DNA of 64,000 bases from Bacillus infantis (GCF_020171945.1 NZ_JAIVAP010000008.1:62001-126000); one strand, 5' to 3'; shown: positions 48,642 to 57,721, numbered from the stretch's first letter. The notes: a model not told the origin generated them from the sequence alone. Numbers and translations are program-made.

Positions 48642-49835
48642 TCAAACAGCCCGCTCATCTTTCTTCCACTCATCCTGAACAAACAGAATGCCGAGCTCAT
48701 GATGGTCTCCCTCATATAATGCCTTCTGGACAAAGCGGATCTGTCCATTTACATCGAATACTTCCAATTTACAGTGGGCTCCGTTGCGCTGAAGGGCATT
48801 GTATAAATCATTTTCATCCTGGACCTTCAGTCCATTCACCTTCGAAACCAGTTCACCGGTTTTAAGGCCCATCGATTCTGCGGGCGTGCCCGGCTTGACT
48901 CCAAGAACAACAAGGCCCTCGTTCCTTCTCGAGAAAAAGAAAGGCTGGTTCCGGTCATATACCTTTTGGCGGTATGTGATGAATTCTCTTCCGATCACAG
49001 CCAATGCAGCAACCCCAACCGATGCCAGCGGGTACCAGTAGCCGGCTGCCGAAAGCAGGAGAAGGACGATAGAGAAAACAAGCAGCCTTCTGCCAGTCCG
49101 CTTGGCAGCCATATCCGGAAGCATGCCCTGGACCTGCTGATGGAAACCTATCGAAAAAGGCACAAAAATGATTGAGTAAGAGCTGTCCCCAATGGAAAAT
49201 AAGGGCCACCAGCCAAACAGCCCAGAGATTGCATCGCCAGGGATCAGCAAAAATAAAGGAAGCAGCCAAAGCCTTTTCGTTTCGTGGACACCGATTGTCT
49301 GGCCCCTTTTGCTTTTAATAAGCTTAGGGGACGTTGCCCTGCCGCCGTTCCGCACAATCAGGACAGCTTCTCCAATCATCAGAAGAGCAAGCAGAGACGC
49401 ACCCGCAGGGAAGAGCATGTCATCCGTCCAATTGCCGGCAGCTTCAATGAAAGGGATGCTATACCCCCTGTCAATGATGTAAATGCTTGCGAAAAATGCT
49501 GCTCCCGCCGTATAAGCCGGGGCAAGCAGCCGGACCCTTCCTGTCAGGCTCCAAAGAATGGTGAATGCCGCTGTCAGCCATACAAGCTCAATCGGAATCA
49601 CCATGCCGGTTCCCAGAGTTATCACAGAAAGGACCAGACCGGCTGCAAGCCCAGCCGGAATCAGCTGGCGCAGCTCAAAGTAGGCATTTTCCACCCTGAT
49701 ATGAAAATTCTTGCGCTCGCGCTTCACTCTGGAAACGCCAAGCAGCGCCGCTACAAAGAACAGATAATAAAACACGGGATTCAGCAAAAGCTTTCCCGCA
49801 CCCTTTGCCAGCTCCAAAAGCCACTCCTGAATCAA
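48642..49835 (-). CDS. minJ: Cell-division topology protein MinJ
   Basis: MinJ bridges DivIVA and MinD at the poles and septum so that division occurs at mid-cell. This 397-residue protein has six to eight hydrophobic segments through residue 290 and a C-terminal PDZ domain (about 300-380; VLGVKPGTPAESMGLKTGELV). Length, layout and position upstream of ctpB match B. subtilis MinJ (YvjD). The start is TTG at 49835 with GGTGG six bases upstream. The B. subtilis-group gene swrA is absent between it and ctpB. Confidence 0.88.
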   Translation of the reverse strand: MIQEWLLELAKGAGKLLLNPVFYYLFFVAALLGVSRVKRERKNFHIRVENAYFELRQLIPAGLAAGLVLSVITLGTGMVIPIELVWLTAAFTILWSLTGRVRLLAPAYTAGAAFFASIYIIDRGYSIPFIEAAGNWTDDMLFPAGASLLALLMIGEAVLIVRNGGRATSPKLIKSKRGQTIGVHETKRLWLLPLFLLIPGDAISGLFGWWPLFSIGDSSYSIIFVPFSIGFHQQVQGMLPDMAAKRTGRRLLVFSIVLLLLSAAGYWYPLASVGVAALAVIGREFITYRQKVYDRNQPFFFSRRNEGLVVLGVKPGTPAESMGLKTGELVSKVNGLKVQDENDLYNALQRNGAHCKLEVFDVNGQIRFVQKALYEGDHHELGILFVQDEWKKDERAV

Positions 49836-49895
49836 ATGCTTCCACCAACCTCTAGTATAAAAGTTTTCTATTACTCCTATTCTATCAAAAAAACA

Positions 49896-49951
49896 GGGCG
49901 GCAGGCACCAGTAATATTCGATATGGCGAATATTACTGATGCCTGCTGCCC
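49896..49951 (-). terminator. Long palindromic terminator after ctpB
   Basis: Arms of 25 bases (GGGCGGCAGGCACCAG ... and its near-complement) enclose a 6-base loop, and TGTTTTTTT follows on the minus strand. It contains a GGCAGGCACC word related to the dispersed motif beside it. Confidence 0.75.
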
Positions 49952-49960
49952 TTTAATAGA

Positions 49961-49989
49961 TTCGACAAATTTCGGGAGGTACCTGTCAC
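49961..49989 (-). repeat. Dispersed GTGACAGGTACC repeat, copy 1
   Basis: Read on the minus strand, these 29 bases (GTGACAGGTACCTCCCG ... TTTGTCGAA) match 57444-57472 on the plus strand at 27 of 29 positions. It starts ten bases past the ctpB stop. Confidence 0.8.
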
Positions 49990-49998
49990 TGCTAAGGA

Positions 49999-51453
49999 TT
50001 ACCTGCTTAAATAGCGGATAGCGGCCTGAAGCTGGATATCATTTTCTTCTTTCTTGGTTTCGGCGATAATGGCCTGTTCAAGTTCGGCAGCGGTCTTGCT
50101 GTCAACCTTGCCTGTTGCCTCCAGTCCCTGATGCTGCTGGAAGGCTTTGACCGCCGTTTCGGTCGCTTTACTGAAGTAGCCGTCCTTCCGTCCAGGCGAC
50201 AGCCCGAGCCCATCTAGCATGATCTGGGCATTTTTCACCTGCTCATTATTCATATCAAGCACAAGCGGCTTTTCCAGATTGAGCGGGTGGGTATGAAAGA
50301 TCTCCGGCTGGACGACTTCAATCGTCGGCTTGATCCCTTTCCTATGAATCCAATTTCCATCAGGCGTCAGCCATTTGAACAATGTCAGCTTAATATTGCT
50401 TCCATCTCCCATCGGGACGGGCTGCTGGACTGTCCCTTTTCCAAAGGTGGATTCCCCGATGAGCGGGTAGCCTGCCCCTTCCTCCAGCGCTCCGGCAAGA
50501 ATTTCAGACGCAGACGCACTGCCTTTATCAATCAGAACGGCTACCGGATAGTCTTTTTCTTTCTCAAGCTCTGAGAAATATCTGGTTTTATCTCCGTTTC
50601 TTTTTTGAATCTGAACATAAGGCTTTTCTTTAGTAACGAGACCTTTCAGAATTTCCTCGACGCTGGACAGCAGTCCTCCCGGATTGCCGCGCACATCAAT
50701 GATCAGTCCGTCCAATCCTTCTTTTTCAAGCTTTTTAAGCTCTTTGCTGAATTCTTTTGCTGTATCCTCTGAAAAAGTCGTAATTTCGATATGGCCGATT
50801 TTTTTATCGTTTTCTTTTTTCATTTCCGCATAGACAGTGATCTGTGGGATTTCATCTCTTTTCACTTTTACCGAAAGCGGTTCCTGAAGGCCCTGTCTCC
50901 GTATTTCCAGCATAACATTCGTTCCTTTTTCACCGCGGATTTTCAAAGTGGCTTCATATAAATCTAGGCCTTCAACACTTTCACCATCCACCTTCAGAAT
51001 CTGGTCGTTTGGCTTCAGACCGGCTTTCTCTGCAGGAGAATCCTTAAAAGGAGATACAATGATCACCTTTCCTTCCACCATGCTGACTTCCGCTCCAATC
51101 CCTTCAAACGATGACTCAAGCGTTTCATTGAATTGCCTGGCCGTTTCTTCGTTCATATATACCGAATAAGGATCATCCAATGTAGAAAGCATCCCCTGGA
51201 TGGCCCCTTCTACCAGCCGCTCTCCCTCTACCTTCTCTACATAGCTTCCAAGAATCAGGTCATACGCCTGTCCTACCTTCCCGAGCTCCTCTGGTGCAGC
51301 GCTGCCTGGATCCTCCTTGCCTTCCAAACCGGCTTTTGGCTCAAGGCCTGCCTCTTTTTGCGAATGATAGAACCACTGCATTCCTGCATATGTCCCTCCC
51401 GATCCGGCCAGCAGTGATCCGGCCATAAAAAAAGCGAGCACTCTTCGATTCAT
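49999..51453 (-). CDS. ctpB: Carboxy-terminal processing protease CtpB
   Basis: CtpB is a secreted serine protease (S41) that in B. subtilis cleaves SpoIVFA during sporulation and so helps trigger sigma-K. This 484-residue protein has an N-terminal signal/anchor (residues 5-24), a PDZ domain (about 105-190; SPAEKAGLKPNDQIL), the S41 core with nucleophile Ser in GSASASEILAGAL and general-base Lys in STFGKGTVQ, and a C-terminal peptidoglycan-binding domain (405-465; LGLSPGRKDGYFSKATETAV). Its place beside minJ and ftsXE is as in B. subtilis. Confidence 0.95.
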   Translation of the reverse strand: MNRRVLAFFMAGSLLAGSGGTYAGMQWFYHSQKEAGLEPKAGLEGKEDPGSAAPEELGKVGQAYDLILGSYVEKVEGERLVEGAIQGMLSTLDDPYSVYMNEETARQFNETLESSFEGIGAEVSMVEGKVIIVSPFKDSPAEKAGLKPNDQILKVDGESVEGLDLYEATLKIRGEKGTNVMLEIRRQGLQEPLSVKVKRDEIPQITVYAEMKKENDKKIGHIEITTFSEDTAKEFSKELKKLEKEGLDGLIIDVRGNPGGLLSSVEEILKGLVTKEKPYVQIQKRNGDKTRYFSELEKEKDYPVAVLIDKGSASASEILAGALEEGAGYPLIGESTFGKGTVQQPVPMGDGSNIKLTLFKWLTPDGNWIHRKGIKPTIEVVQPEIFHTHPLNLEKPLVLDMNNEQVKNAQIMLDGLGLSPGRKDGYFSKATETAVKAFQQHQGLEATGKVDSKTAAELEQAIIAETKKEENDIQLQAAIRYLSR

Positions 51454-51645
51454 AGCTATCTTCCTTTCATAAGCCTTAAGCTTGATATTTCACTATATGA
51501 AAGATATGGACAGGTTATGATGGAATCCATTTTCCCCCTAGCTTAAAACCGCACTATTTCCCTTTTTATTGGTATTCACCCCTGCTTTAAGGGTAAAATG
51601 GTAACGGAGTTTATGATAACTTGCTGGCTGAAGGAGGAAAGCTTT

Positions 51646-52683
51646 TTGGATGAAATGACTAATAATGAATTTAAAATTGGGCAAACGACCATCCAATGGA
51701 ATGAAAGCAGCGGTTCCCTTAATTTTGAAGGAGATGATGCCATTCTCCTTTGGACCAAAACCGCCCTGAAAACCTTTATCAACACAATCGAAGAAGTAGC
51801 AGGAGATGATTCTGCCAGACTGGTGCTTGAAACAGCGGGCTACAGGACCGGTGAGGATGTAAGCAGATTCTATAAAAGCACAGGCAAAAGTATAGAAGCA
51901 ATCATTGAATATCTTCCATCGCTCTATAGAAGTGCCGGGTGGGGCCAGGTTGAGATAACCGAATATTCCCTGGATAAAAGAACGGCGATGCTGCGGCTGA
52001 ATAATGATTGGGAAGAACGGGTCATCCGCGCCCAGGGAAAAAGCACGGCAGGTGCCTTTATTCCGGGCCACTGGGCAGGTGTGCTGTCAGGCCTGTTTGC
52101 TACAAGCATCTGGTATGAAATCACAGCCAGCACCTTTGAAGGAAGCACTTATACGGAAATCAGCTATTTCCCTTCTCAAATCACACCGAAAGACAATATA
52201 CATGACAGCATCCGAAAGAAAGAGCAGCAGGCAATCCTCGAACTTGAAAGAAAAGTCGATCAGCGTACAAGAGAATTGAGCGACCTGGTGAATGATCTGT
52301 CTTCTCCGCTTATCCCCGTAATAGATGGCATTACAGTCCTTCCTTTAATGGGCAAATTTGAGGAGAACCGTTCATCACAGCTCATCGAAAAGGTCCTTTC
52401 AGGCCTTCTGCTTCATAAACCCTCTACACTGATTGTGGATATAACAGGCATCAACTCTGTTGATGACTATATTTTGGAGCTTTTGAATAACCTCACAAAA
52501 ACAATAACCCTGATGGGGGTCAAGCCTTTCATTGTAGGCATCTCTCCGCAAATCAGCATGCAGCTGACAGAGCGGAATATCACGCTGAATGACCAGCACT
52601 GTTTTGCCACACTCAAGCATGCCATCAATGAGGCACTGAGCATGGAAGGACTTGAGATTGCACCTGTAAAAAAGACAGACTAA
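51646..52683 (+). CDS. V4R-STAS regulatory protein
   Basis: This 345-residue protein joins a V4R-like small-molecule-binding domain (about residues 55-180; RSAGWGQVEITEY, then GHWAGVLSGLFATSIWYE) to a coiled linker (residues 185-220) and an RsbR-type STAS domain (230-340). STAS shows IVDITGINSVDDYILELLNN and MGVKPFIVGISPQI, with the RsbR-like phosphorylatable Thr in DITG. It could be an orphan stressosome-type sensor feeding sigma-B, but no kinase or phosphatase is adjacent. I chose TTG 51646 because AAGGAGG lies eight bases upstream. It is convergent with the M23 gene and divergent from ctpB. Confidence 0.78.
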   Translation: MDEMTNNEFKIGQTTIQWNESSGSLNFEGDDAILLWTKTALKTFINTIEEVAGDDSARLVLETAGYRTGEDVSRFYKSTGKSIEAIIEYLPSLYRSAGWGQVEITEYSLDKRTAMLRLNNDWEERVIRAQGKSTAGAFIPGHWAGVLSGLFATSIWYEITASTFEGSTYTEISYFPSQITPKDNIHDSIRKKEQQAILELERKVDQRTRELSDLVNDLSSPLIPVIDGITVLPLMGKFEENRSSQLIEKVLSGLLLHKPSTLIVDITGINSVDDYILELLNNLTKTITLMGVKPFIVGISPQISMQLTERNITLNDQHCFATLKHAINEALSMEGLEIAPVKKTD

Positions 52684-52695
52684 TCTTTTCGTGCA

Positions 52696-52735
52696 TAAAA
52701 AAAGGAAGAAGCTTAGAGGCTTCTTCCTTTTTTAT
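52696..52735. terminator. Bidirectional terminator, STAS gene / M23 gene
   Basis: An AAGGAAGAAGC/GCTTCTTCCTT stem with T-runs on both strands between convergent genes. Confidence 0.85.
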
Positions 52736-54099
52736 TACATCGGTACGATGCCGATTGGATTGATGGCATTCGATTTGGCTGCATTCCAAGGACCTCTGTG
52801 CAGTTCGAAGTGCAGATGCTGTCCTTGAGAATCCCCGGTGTTGCCCATAATGCCGATCTGCTGTCCTTTTGAGACAGTCGCTCCTGTGCCGATTGAACGG
52901 CTGCTCATATGAGCGTATACAGTCGTGTAGACTTGTCCCTCAATAGAATGCGAGATGAATACAACATTTCCATAGCTGCTGGAATAATATGATCTGATTA
53001 CTACACCATTTGCAGCTGCTACGATTGGAACTGTCCCGCTCTTAGCAATATCAACGCCCGCATGGAAGGTTCCCCAGCGCTGTCCAAGTCCGGATGTCAC
53101 AACACCTGCAGCAGGCTTCGTGAAGTTTCCTCCTGAAATCGAAGGTGCGGATGATACTGGGCCGCCGCCGTCGCTGCTACTGCTATTGTTGCTGCTATTG
53201 TTGCTGCTACTGCTGCTGCTTCCGGATGAGCTGTTTTTCTTGGCAGCCGCTGCTGCCGCTGCTGCAGCCGCACGTCTTTGACGCTCAAGCTCAGCCTGCC
53301 TTGCCAATTCTGCCTGGTGCTTTTTCTCGAGCTCGATCGCCTGCTTGATGGCAGCCTCCTGGGCAGCAAGCAGTTCGTTTTCTTCTTCAAGATTCAGCTT
53401 TTCAGCATGCTTATGCTCTTCCTGATCCTTTAAGCTGGCCATCAGCTTGTTCTTTTGAGCTTTCTGTGCATTCAGCTGCTTTTTCATGTCTTCAAGGTCG
53501 GTGCGCATCTTCTCCAGGGAAGCAAGCTCACTTTCCACCTTTGCCTGAGTCTCTTCAAGAAGCTTTTTGTCTGCCTCATGCTCGCGCAGGATATCCTGGT
53601 CTGCTTCCACAATCGTAGCGACAGCCCCAACGCGGTCAATGAAATCGCTGAAGTTCTGTGCTCCCATCAGGACATCCAGATAGCTGACCATCCCGCCATT
53701 TTCCTGGAAGGAGCGGGCGCGGTCCTTAAGCATTTCGTTTCTTTTATTGATGCGGTCGGTGATGACCACGATCTCTGCCTTCAGTTTTTCTATTTCTTCT
53801 TTCGTTGCTGCAATTTGCTCTGTTTTTTCCTTAATCTTCGTTTCTGTATCAGAGATGGACAGGCTCAGGCGCTCAAGCTCCTTGCTCACCTTATCCTGCT
53901 CACCCTGTAGTCTATTAATCTCTGAATCAGCGCTGTTAATCTTGCTGTCATTGCCGGAGCGCTCTTCCTGAATTTGATTTTTCTTGCTTTCCAGATCACT
54001 GATTTTGCTCGCTGATGCCTGGCTGGCAGGGATTCCTCCAAAGATGCTTCCCAGGCCGACAGCCGCGGCAAAAGAAAACGCTGCTATTGATTTTTTCAA
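52735..54099 (-). CDS. Coiled-coil M23 peptidoglycan hydrolase (EnvC/PcsB-like layout)
   Basis: This 454-residue secreted protein has a signal peptide (MKKSIAAFSFAAAVG), a long coiled coil (about residues 30-280), a low-complexity Ala then Ser/Asn/Gly linker (285-325) and a C-terminal M23/LytM domain with HAGVDIA and HLHFELH, so the zinc ligands are intact. Cleavage of peptide cross-bridges is expected. It lies directly downstream of ftsE-ftsX, whose products activate such coiled-coil hydrolases (CwlO, PcsB, EnvC). I chose TTG 54099, ten bases after AAAGGAG, which yields a normal signal peptide; the open frame starts ten codons earlier. Confidence 0.88.
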   Translation of the reverse strand: MKKSIAAFSFAAAVGLGSIFGGIPASQASASKISDLESKKNQIQEERSGNDSKINSADSEINRLQGEQDKVSKELERLSLSISDTETKIKEKTEQIAATKEEIEKLKAEIVVITDRINKRNEMLKDRARSFQENGGMVSYLDVLMGAQNFSDFIDRVGAVATIVEADQDILREHEADKKLLEETQAKVESELASLEKMRTDLEDMKKQLNAQKAQKNKLMASLKDQEEHKHAEKLNLEEENELLAAQEAAIKQAIELEKKHQAELARQAELERQRRAAAAAAAAAAKKNSSSGSSSSSSNNSSNNSSSSDGGGPVSSAPSISGGNFTKPAAGVVTSGLGQRWGTFHAGVDIAKSGTVPIVAAANGVVIRSYYSSSYGNVVFISHSIEGQVYTTVYAHMSSRSIGTGATVSKGQQIGIMGNTGDSQGQHLHFELHRGPWNAAKSNAINPIGIVPM

Positions 54100-54203
54100 G
54101 TTCCGATTTCTCCTTTCCAATGGGGCCATATGTACGGGTTAGATCGTCCTCTATATGTTTTTGAAACTTTTCATACTATTCATACGTCTATTCTATGACG
54201 CAT

Positions 54204-54242
54204 AAAGGGCCCGGAGTATGGTTCCCCCCTGAAGGGCCCTTC
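54204..54242 (-). terminator. Possible terminator between ftsX and the M23 gene
   Basis: AAGGGCCC and GGGCCCTT arms with an inner stem, followed by TTTATG on the minus strand. The short T-run suggests partial read-through. Confidence 0.5.
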
Positions 54243-54263
54243 CATGCATCTTTTCTTTTAAAC

Positions 54264-55157
54264 TTATACTTTAAGGAATTTGCGGACACTCATCAGGCTG
54301 CCCCAGACTCCGATCAATGCTCCCATCAGAATGAGGAGTGCGGATACCTGGTAGACAAATGGATTGAATTCCAGCAGCTGGATGAAATGGCCTTGAAGCC
54401 TTGGCGAGATATAATCATAGGCATAATTATAAGTGGTTGCGACCAGCACGATCGGAAGGATTGCTCCCAGCACTCCCAGCCACAGCCCTTCAAGGAAGAA
54501 CGGCCAGCGGATGAATGCATTGGTCGCCCCAACCAGCTTCATAATCTCAATCTCTTTCCTTCTTGCAACGATTGTGATTTTAATAGTATTCGAAATCAGG
54601 AACATAGCGGTGAACAGCAGTCCCACTACCAGGACAAGACCGACATTCCGGCTTGTATTGATAAAGCCGAACAGCTTTTCTACCTGTCCCTGTCCGTATT
54701 TAACTTTTGTGGCATACTGAAGCTTCTCAATCTTCTCTGCCGTCTTCATTGTATCTTCCGGGTTTTTCGTTTTTACGATAAATACATCGTTCAGCGGATT
54801 GTCCTGTTCAAAAAGCTTGAAGGCCTGGCCTTCATCCCCAAGACTGTCTATCAGATTGGTCAATTCTTCTTCCTTGGCTGAAAATTCGACGCTTCCCACT
54901 TCGGGTATCTGTTCTATTTTATTCCGTAAAACCTGCTGATCCTTCTCATTTGCAGCAATATCGATGTGAACGCGGATTTCCACGTCCTCTTCAATGGTGG
55001 TAGCCACTTGATTGAGATTCATCATAATAACGAAAAACACACCGACCAGGATAAGAGTGACGGTTACCGCGCTGGCAGATGCGAATGTCATCCATCCATT
55101 CCGGCCGAGGCTCTTAAAGCTCTCCCTGATGTGACGGCGAAGGGTTCTAGCTTTCAT
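54264..55157 (-). CDS. ftsX: Cell-division ABC transporter permease FtsX
   Basis: FtsX spans the membrane four times and transmits FtsE ATP hydrolysis to an extracellular peptidoglycan hydrolase. TM1 is at about residues 22-45, the large extracellular loop at 46-170, and three TMs follow (about 172-195, 220-245, 262-290). The conserved ARRKEIEIMKLVGATNAFIR is present. ATG 55157 overlaps ftsE by 11 bases and has GAGGGGGG nine bases upstream, giving 297 residues; the open frame extends 18 codons further. Confidence 0.95.
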   Translation of the reverse strand: MKARTLRRHIRESFKSLGRNGWMTFASASAVTVTLILVGVFFVIMMNLNQVATTIEEDVEIRVHIDIAANEKDQQVLRNKIEQIPEVGSVEFSAKEEELTNLIDSLGDEGQAFKLFEQDNPLNDVFIVKTKNPEDTMKTAEKIEKLQYATKVKYGQGQVEKLFGFINTSRNVGLVLVVGLLFTAMFLISNTIKITIVARRKEIEIMKLVGATNAFIRWPFFLEGLWLGVLGAILPIVLVATTYNYAYDYISPRLQGHFIQLLEFNPFVYQVSALLILMGALIGVWGSLMSVRKFLKV

Positions 55158-55833
55158 AACCGTAATCCCCCCTCTGCTCATCACGTATAATTTTTCCGCC
55201 TTCAATGGCAATTACGCGATGTTTGATCGTATTTACTATTTCTTTGTTGTGAGTCGCCATCACGACGGTAGTGCCCCTCGTATTAATTTCATCAAAGATG
55301 TTCATGATTTCCCACGAGGTGTCGGGGTCAAGGTTCCCGGTAGGCTCATCGGCGATGACTACCTTCGGTGAATTCACGATGGATCGTGCAATGGATACAC
55401 GCTGCTGCTCCCCGCCTGACAATTCAGTCGGCAGCATGCGCGCCTTATGCTTCAGATTGACCAGCTCAAGGGTTTCCATAACCTGTTTTTTAATATATTT
55501 TGGCTGTTCCTCGATAACTTCAAGGGCAAATGCGACATTCTCGTAAACTGTCAAAGTAGGAAGCAGCTTGAAATCCTGGAATACAACGCCGATGTTTCGG
55601 CGGAGCAGCGGAACTTTGTTTGGCCTCAGCTTTTCAAGGTTCACGCCATTAATCGTTATCGTACCGGATGTCGGCCTCTCTTCCCTGTACATCATCTTGA
55701 TGAAGGTCGATTTGCCGGCCCCGCTCGGACCTACAACATATACAAACTCTCCTTGCTTGATCCGTACGTCTATCCCGTTGGCAGCAGTTACTCCGTTGGA
55801 ATACTTCTTATATACGTCTTGCATTTCGATCAT
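55147..55833 (-). CDS. ftsE: Cell-division ATP-binding protein FtsE
   Basis: FtsE is the cytoplasmic ATPase that works with FtsX. Walker A is GPSGAGKSTFIK, the signature LSGGEQQRVSIARSI and Walker B VVIADEPTGNLDP. It has 228 residues. An AGGTGAT site precedes the ATG. It begins the ftsE-ftsX unit; the 300-base gap upstream is AT-rich, with TATAAT at 55978-55983 (minus) but no well-spaced -35, and ends in the cccB terminator. Confidence 0.96.
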   Translation of the reverse strand: MIEMQDVYKKYSNGVTAANGIDVRIKQGEFVYVVGPSGAGKSTFIKMMYREERPTSGTITINGVNLEKLRPNKVPLLRRNIGVVFQDFKLLPTLTVYENVAFALEVIEEQPKYIKKQVMETLELVNLKHKARMLPTELSGGEQQRVSIARSIVNSPKVVIADEPTGNLDPDTSWEIMNIFDEINTRGTTVVMATHNKEIVNTIKHRVIAIEGGKIIRDEQRGDYGYES

Positions 55834-56128
55834 TTATATCACCTGTAGTTTAGTGTTAAGAATAGAATTAACTTTTCGCTATAAATCGACAGCAATTCGA
55901 CAACAGTGTTTATAAAAACGTGACAAAATTAAACACAAAACTACTAAAAGCAGCTTGTTCGTATTCTCACTCAACCCATTATAACATCATAGTTTGTCAA
56001 AATAACGGAAAAAAATATTACAGTTTCTTTTCATTTGTATAAAAAATGATTCTTTTTTCCTAAAATCGGGTATCGTAATTTGTTAAAATACGACAAAAAC
56101 ACTGGAAAAACCTTCTTGTTTCTAAAAA

Positions 56129-56171
56129 TAAAAAAACCGCTGTGTCCTACTAAAGTAGGACACAGCGGTTT
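56129..56171 (-). terminator. Terminator after cccB
   Basis: A 17-bp perfect stem (AAACCGCTGTGTCCTAC and complement) with a 4-base loop, followed by T-rich sequence. Confidence 0.92.
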
Positions 56172-56179
56172 CTAACCTC

Positions 56180-56497
56180 TTACTTTTTAGCTGCCAGCCA
56201 TTCTGCCACCGCAGCGGCATCCTCACCTTCAAGAAGCCTTGGCGGCATGGCGCCTTTGCCTTCTGCAATCGTCTTTTCAATTTCTTCCTGGGAAAGCTGT
56301 GACCCGATCTTCTGAAGATTCGGGCCAACCCCGCCCTGAAGATTATCGCCATGGCAGGTTGAGCATTTCTGGGTGAACATTTTTTGCGGGTCGCCCGCTC
56401 CTGCCGATTCGCTGCCTTCATTTGTTTCTTCCCCGCCGCCGCATGCCGCAAGGACCAATGAAGCTCCCATAAAAATCATCATCAATTTCTTCTTCAT
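56180..56497 (-). CDS. cccB: Cytochrome c-551, membrane-anchored lipoprotein
   Basis: This small electron carrier works on the outer face of the membrane. The signal peptide ends in the lipobox VLAACGGG (Cys at residue 19). Haem attaches at CSTCH, with the axial Met in GAMPP. A Gly/Glu/Ser linker separates anchor and haem domain. I chose ATG 56497 after GGGAGG, giving 105 residues; the longer open frame has no site. Position between ftsE and yvjA matches B. subtilis cccB. Confidence 0.94.
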   Translation of the reverse strand: MKKKLMMIFMGASLVLAACGGGEETNEGSESAGAGDPQKMFTQKCSTCHGDNLQGGVGPNLQKIGSQLSQEEIEKTIAEGKGAMPPRLLEGEDAAAVAEWLAAKK

Positions 56498-56543
56498 TTT
56501 GCATACCTCCCTAGATCCGGATAATATCCGGACACCTGTAAGC

Positions 56544-57416
56544 CTAGGCGCGCTTAAAGCCTTCGCCGAGCACTTCAGATGCATCCATTACTATAATAAA
56601 CGCTTGAGGATCTATGGTCTTGACGAGTTGTTTCAATTTAGTGAACTCCGTCTGATCAACAACACACATCAGGATTGGCCGTTCATGGTCGGTATATCCG
56701 CCATATGCTGATAGTTTTGTCACTCCGCGGTCGATTTTATTCAAAATGCCTTCCCTGACAGCTGCCTGATTGTCTGTTATGATCATGGCCATTTTCGAAC
56801 GGCTGAAGCCAACCTGGATCAAATCGATCGTCTTAGTTGTCACATAAAGGGCAATAAGTGCATACAAACCTCTTTCAATATCAAAGATGACCGCTGCAGA
56901 CAGGACGATCAGGCCATCAATGATGGCCACACATGTCCCAAGGGTCAGCCCTGTATATTTATTGATTATCTGTGCCGCCAGATCGGTGCCTCCCGTTGAA
57001 GCTTTCCCGCGGAATACAATCCCAAGTCCAAGGCCGACCCCGATTCCGCCGAACAGGGCGCCAAGAAGCGGGTCATGTGTCCAGGGCTCCGCACGGCTCG
57101 TCAAAAATACGACAAACGGAAGGAAAATGGTCCCCGCCAAAGTCTTTGCCCCAAACTGCCTGCCTAAGAATATCAGCCCTGCGACGAACAGCGGAATATT
57201 AAAGGCCCACTGCACATACGCCGGCTCCCAGCCAACCAATGCGTCCAATATTGTACTGATCCCGCTCACTCCGCCGGAAGCGATCCGGTTCGGCAGCAAA
57301 AACACATTGAACGCCACCGCCACAATCCCTGATCCCACAAGCACAAACAAATACTCAAGCGCCCGCTCCGCCCCAGGGTTATATGTACTTCCCCTCTTTT
57401 TCTTGCTCACTTGCAT
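56544..57416 (-). CDS. yvjA: YitT/DUF2179 membrane protein, YvjA type
   Basis: This 290-residue protein has five or six hydrophobic helices (residues 20-205), including GGVSGISTILDAL and GKASTGGTDLAAQIINKYTG. A C-terminal DUF2179 domain follows (about 215-275; MAMIITDN, DRGVTKLSAYGGY). The family function is unknown. AAAGGAG lies four bases before the ATG. Two in-phase GTG/ATG alternatives exist within three codons. Confidence 0.87.
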   Translation of the reverse strand: MQVSKKKRGSTYNPGAERALEYLFVLVGSGIVAVAFNVFLLPNRIASGGVSGISTILDALVGWEPAYVQWAFNIPLFVAGLIFLGRQFGAKTLAGTIFLPFVVFLTSRAEPWTHDPLLGALFGGIGVGLGLGIVFRGKASTGGTDLAAQIINKYTGLTLGTCVAIIDGLIVLSAAVIFDIERGLYALIALYVTTKTIDLIQVGFSRSKMAMIITDNQAAVREGILNKIDRGVTKLSAYGGYTDHERPILMCVVDQTEFTKLKQLVKTIDPQAFIIVMDASEVLGEGFKRA

Positions 57417-57443
57417 CCTGCTCCTTTATTGGTAACATTATTG

Positions 57444-57472
57444 GTGACAGGTACCTCCCGTTATTTGTCGAA
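57444..57472 (+). repeat. Dispersed GTGACAGGTACC repeat, copy 2
   Basis: Inverted partner of 49961-49989 (27 of 29 identical), 28 bases upstream of yvjA. The pair brackets the ctpB-to-yvjA block. Confidence 0.8.
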
Positions 57473-57690
57473 AGTTTCCTGTTTACTTTTTTTCTTCCAT
57501 AGGCTTTTCATAGCCGACAGTGAGTATAGCATGTTGAAAAAAGGCTGTAAATGCCAATAAAGTGACGTATTAAAGGAGTGGAGCGGAAGTGTATGGATCT
57601 TCGGGAATCAGATAAACTAAACTAATGCTGTCCTTAGTTTTTATCTTTTTTACAAAAATATACAGTGTGGATTCCTGTACACAGAAAAGT

Positions 57691-57698
57691 GGTATAAT
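57691..57698 (+). promoter_or_regulatory. Extended -10 promoter of the coiled-coil gene
   Basis: TGGTATAAT (TG-n-TATAAT) lies 24 bases before the ATG, with no clear -35. The remaining 57473-57690 region shows nothing else. Confidence 0.55.
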
Positions 57699-57721
57699 GT
57701 CGAAAAGGAGGTGAATAAAAC

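Noticed and set aside
54195-54881. 228-codon plus-strand frame opposite ftsX
   Set aside because: Antisense shadow of ftsX with no start signal.
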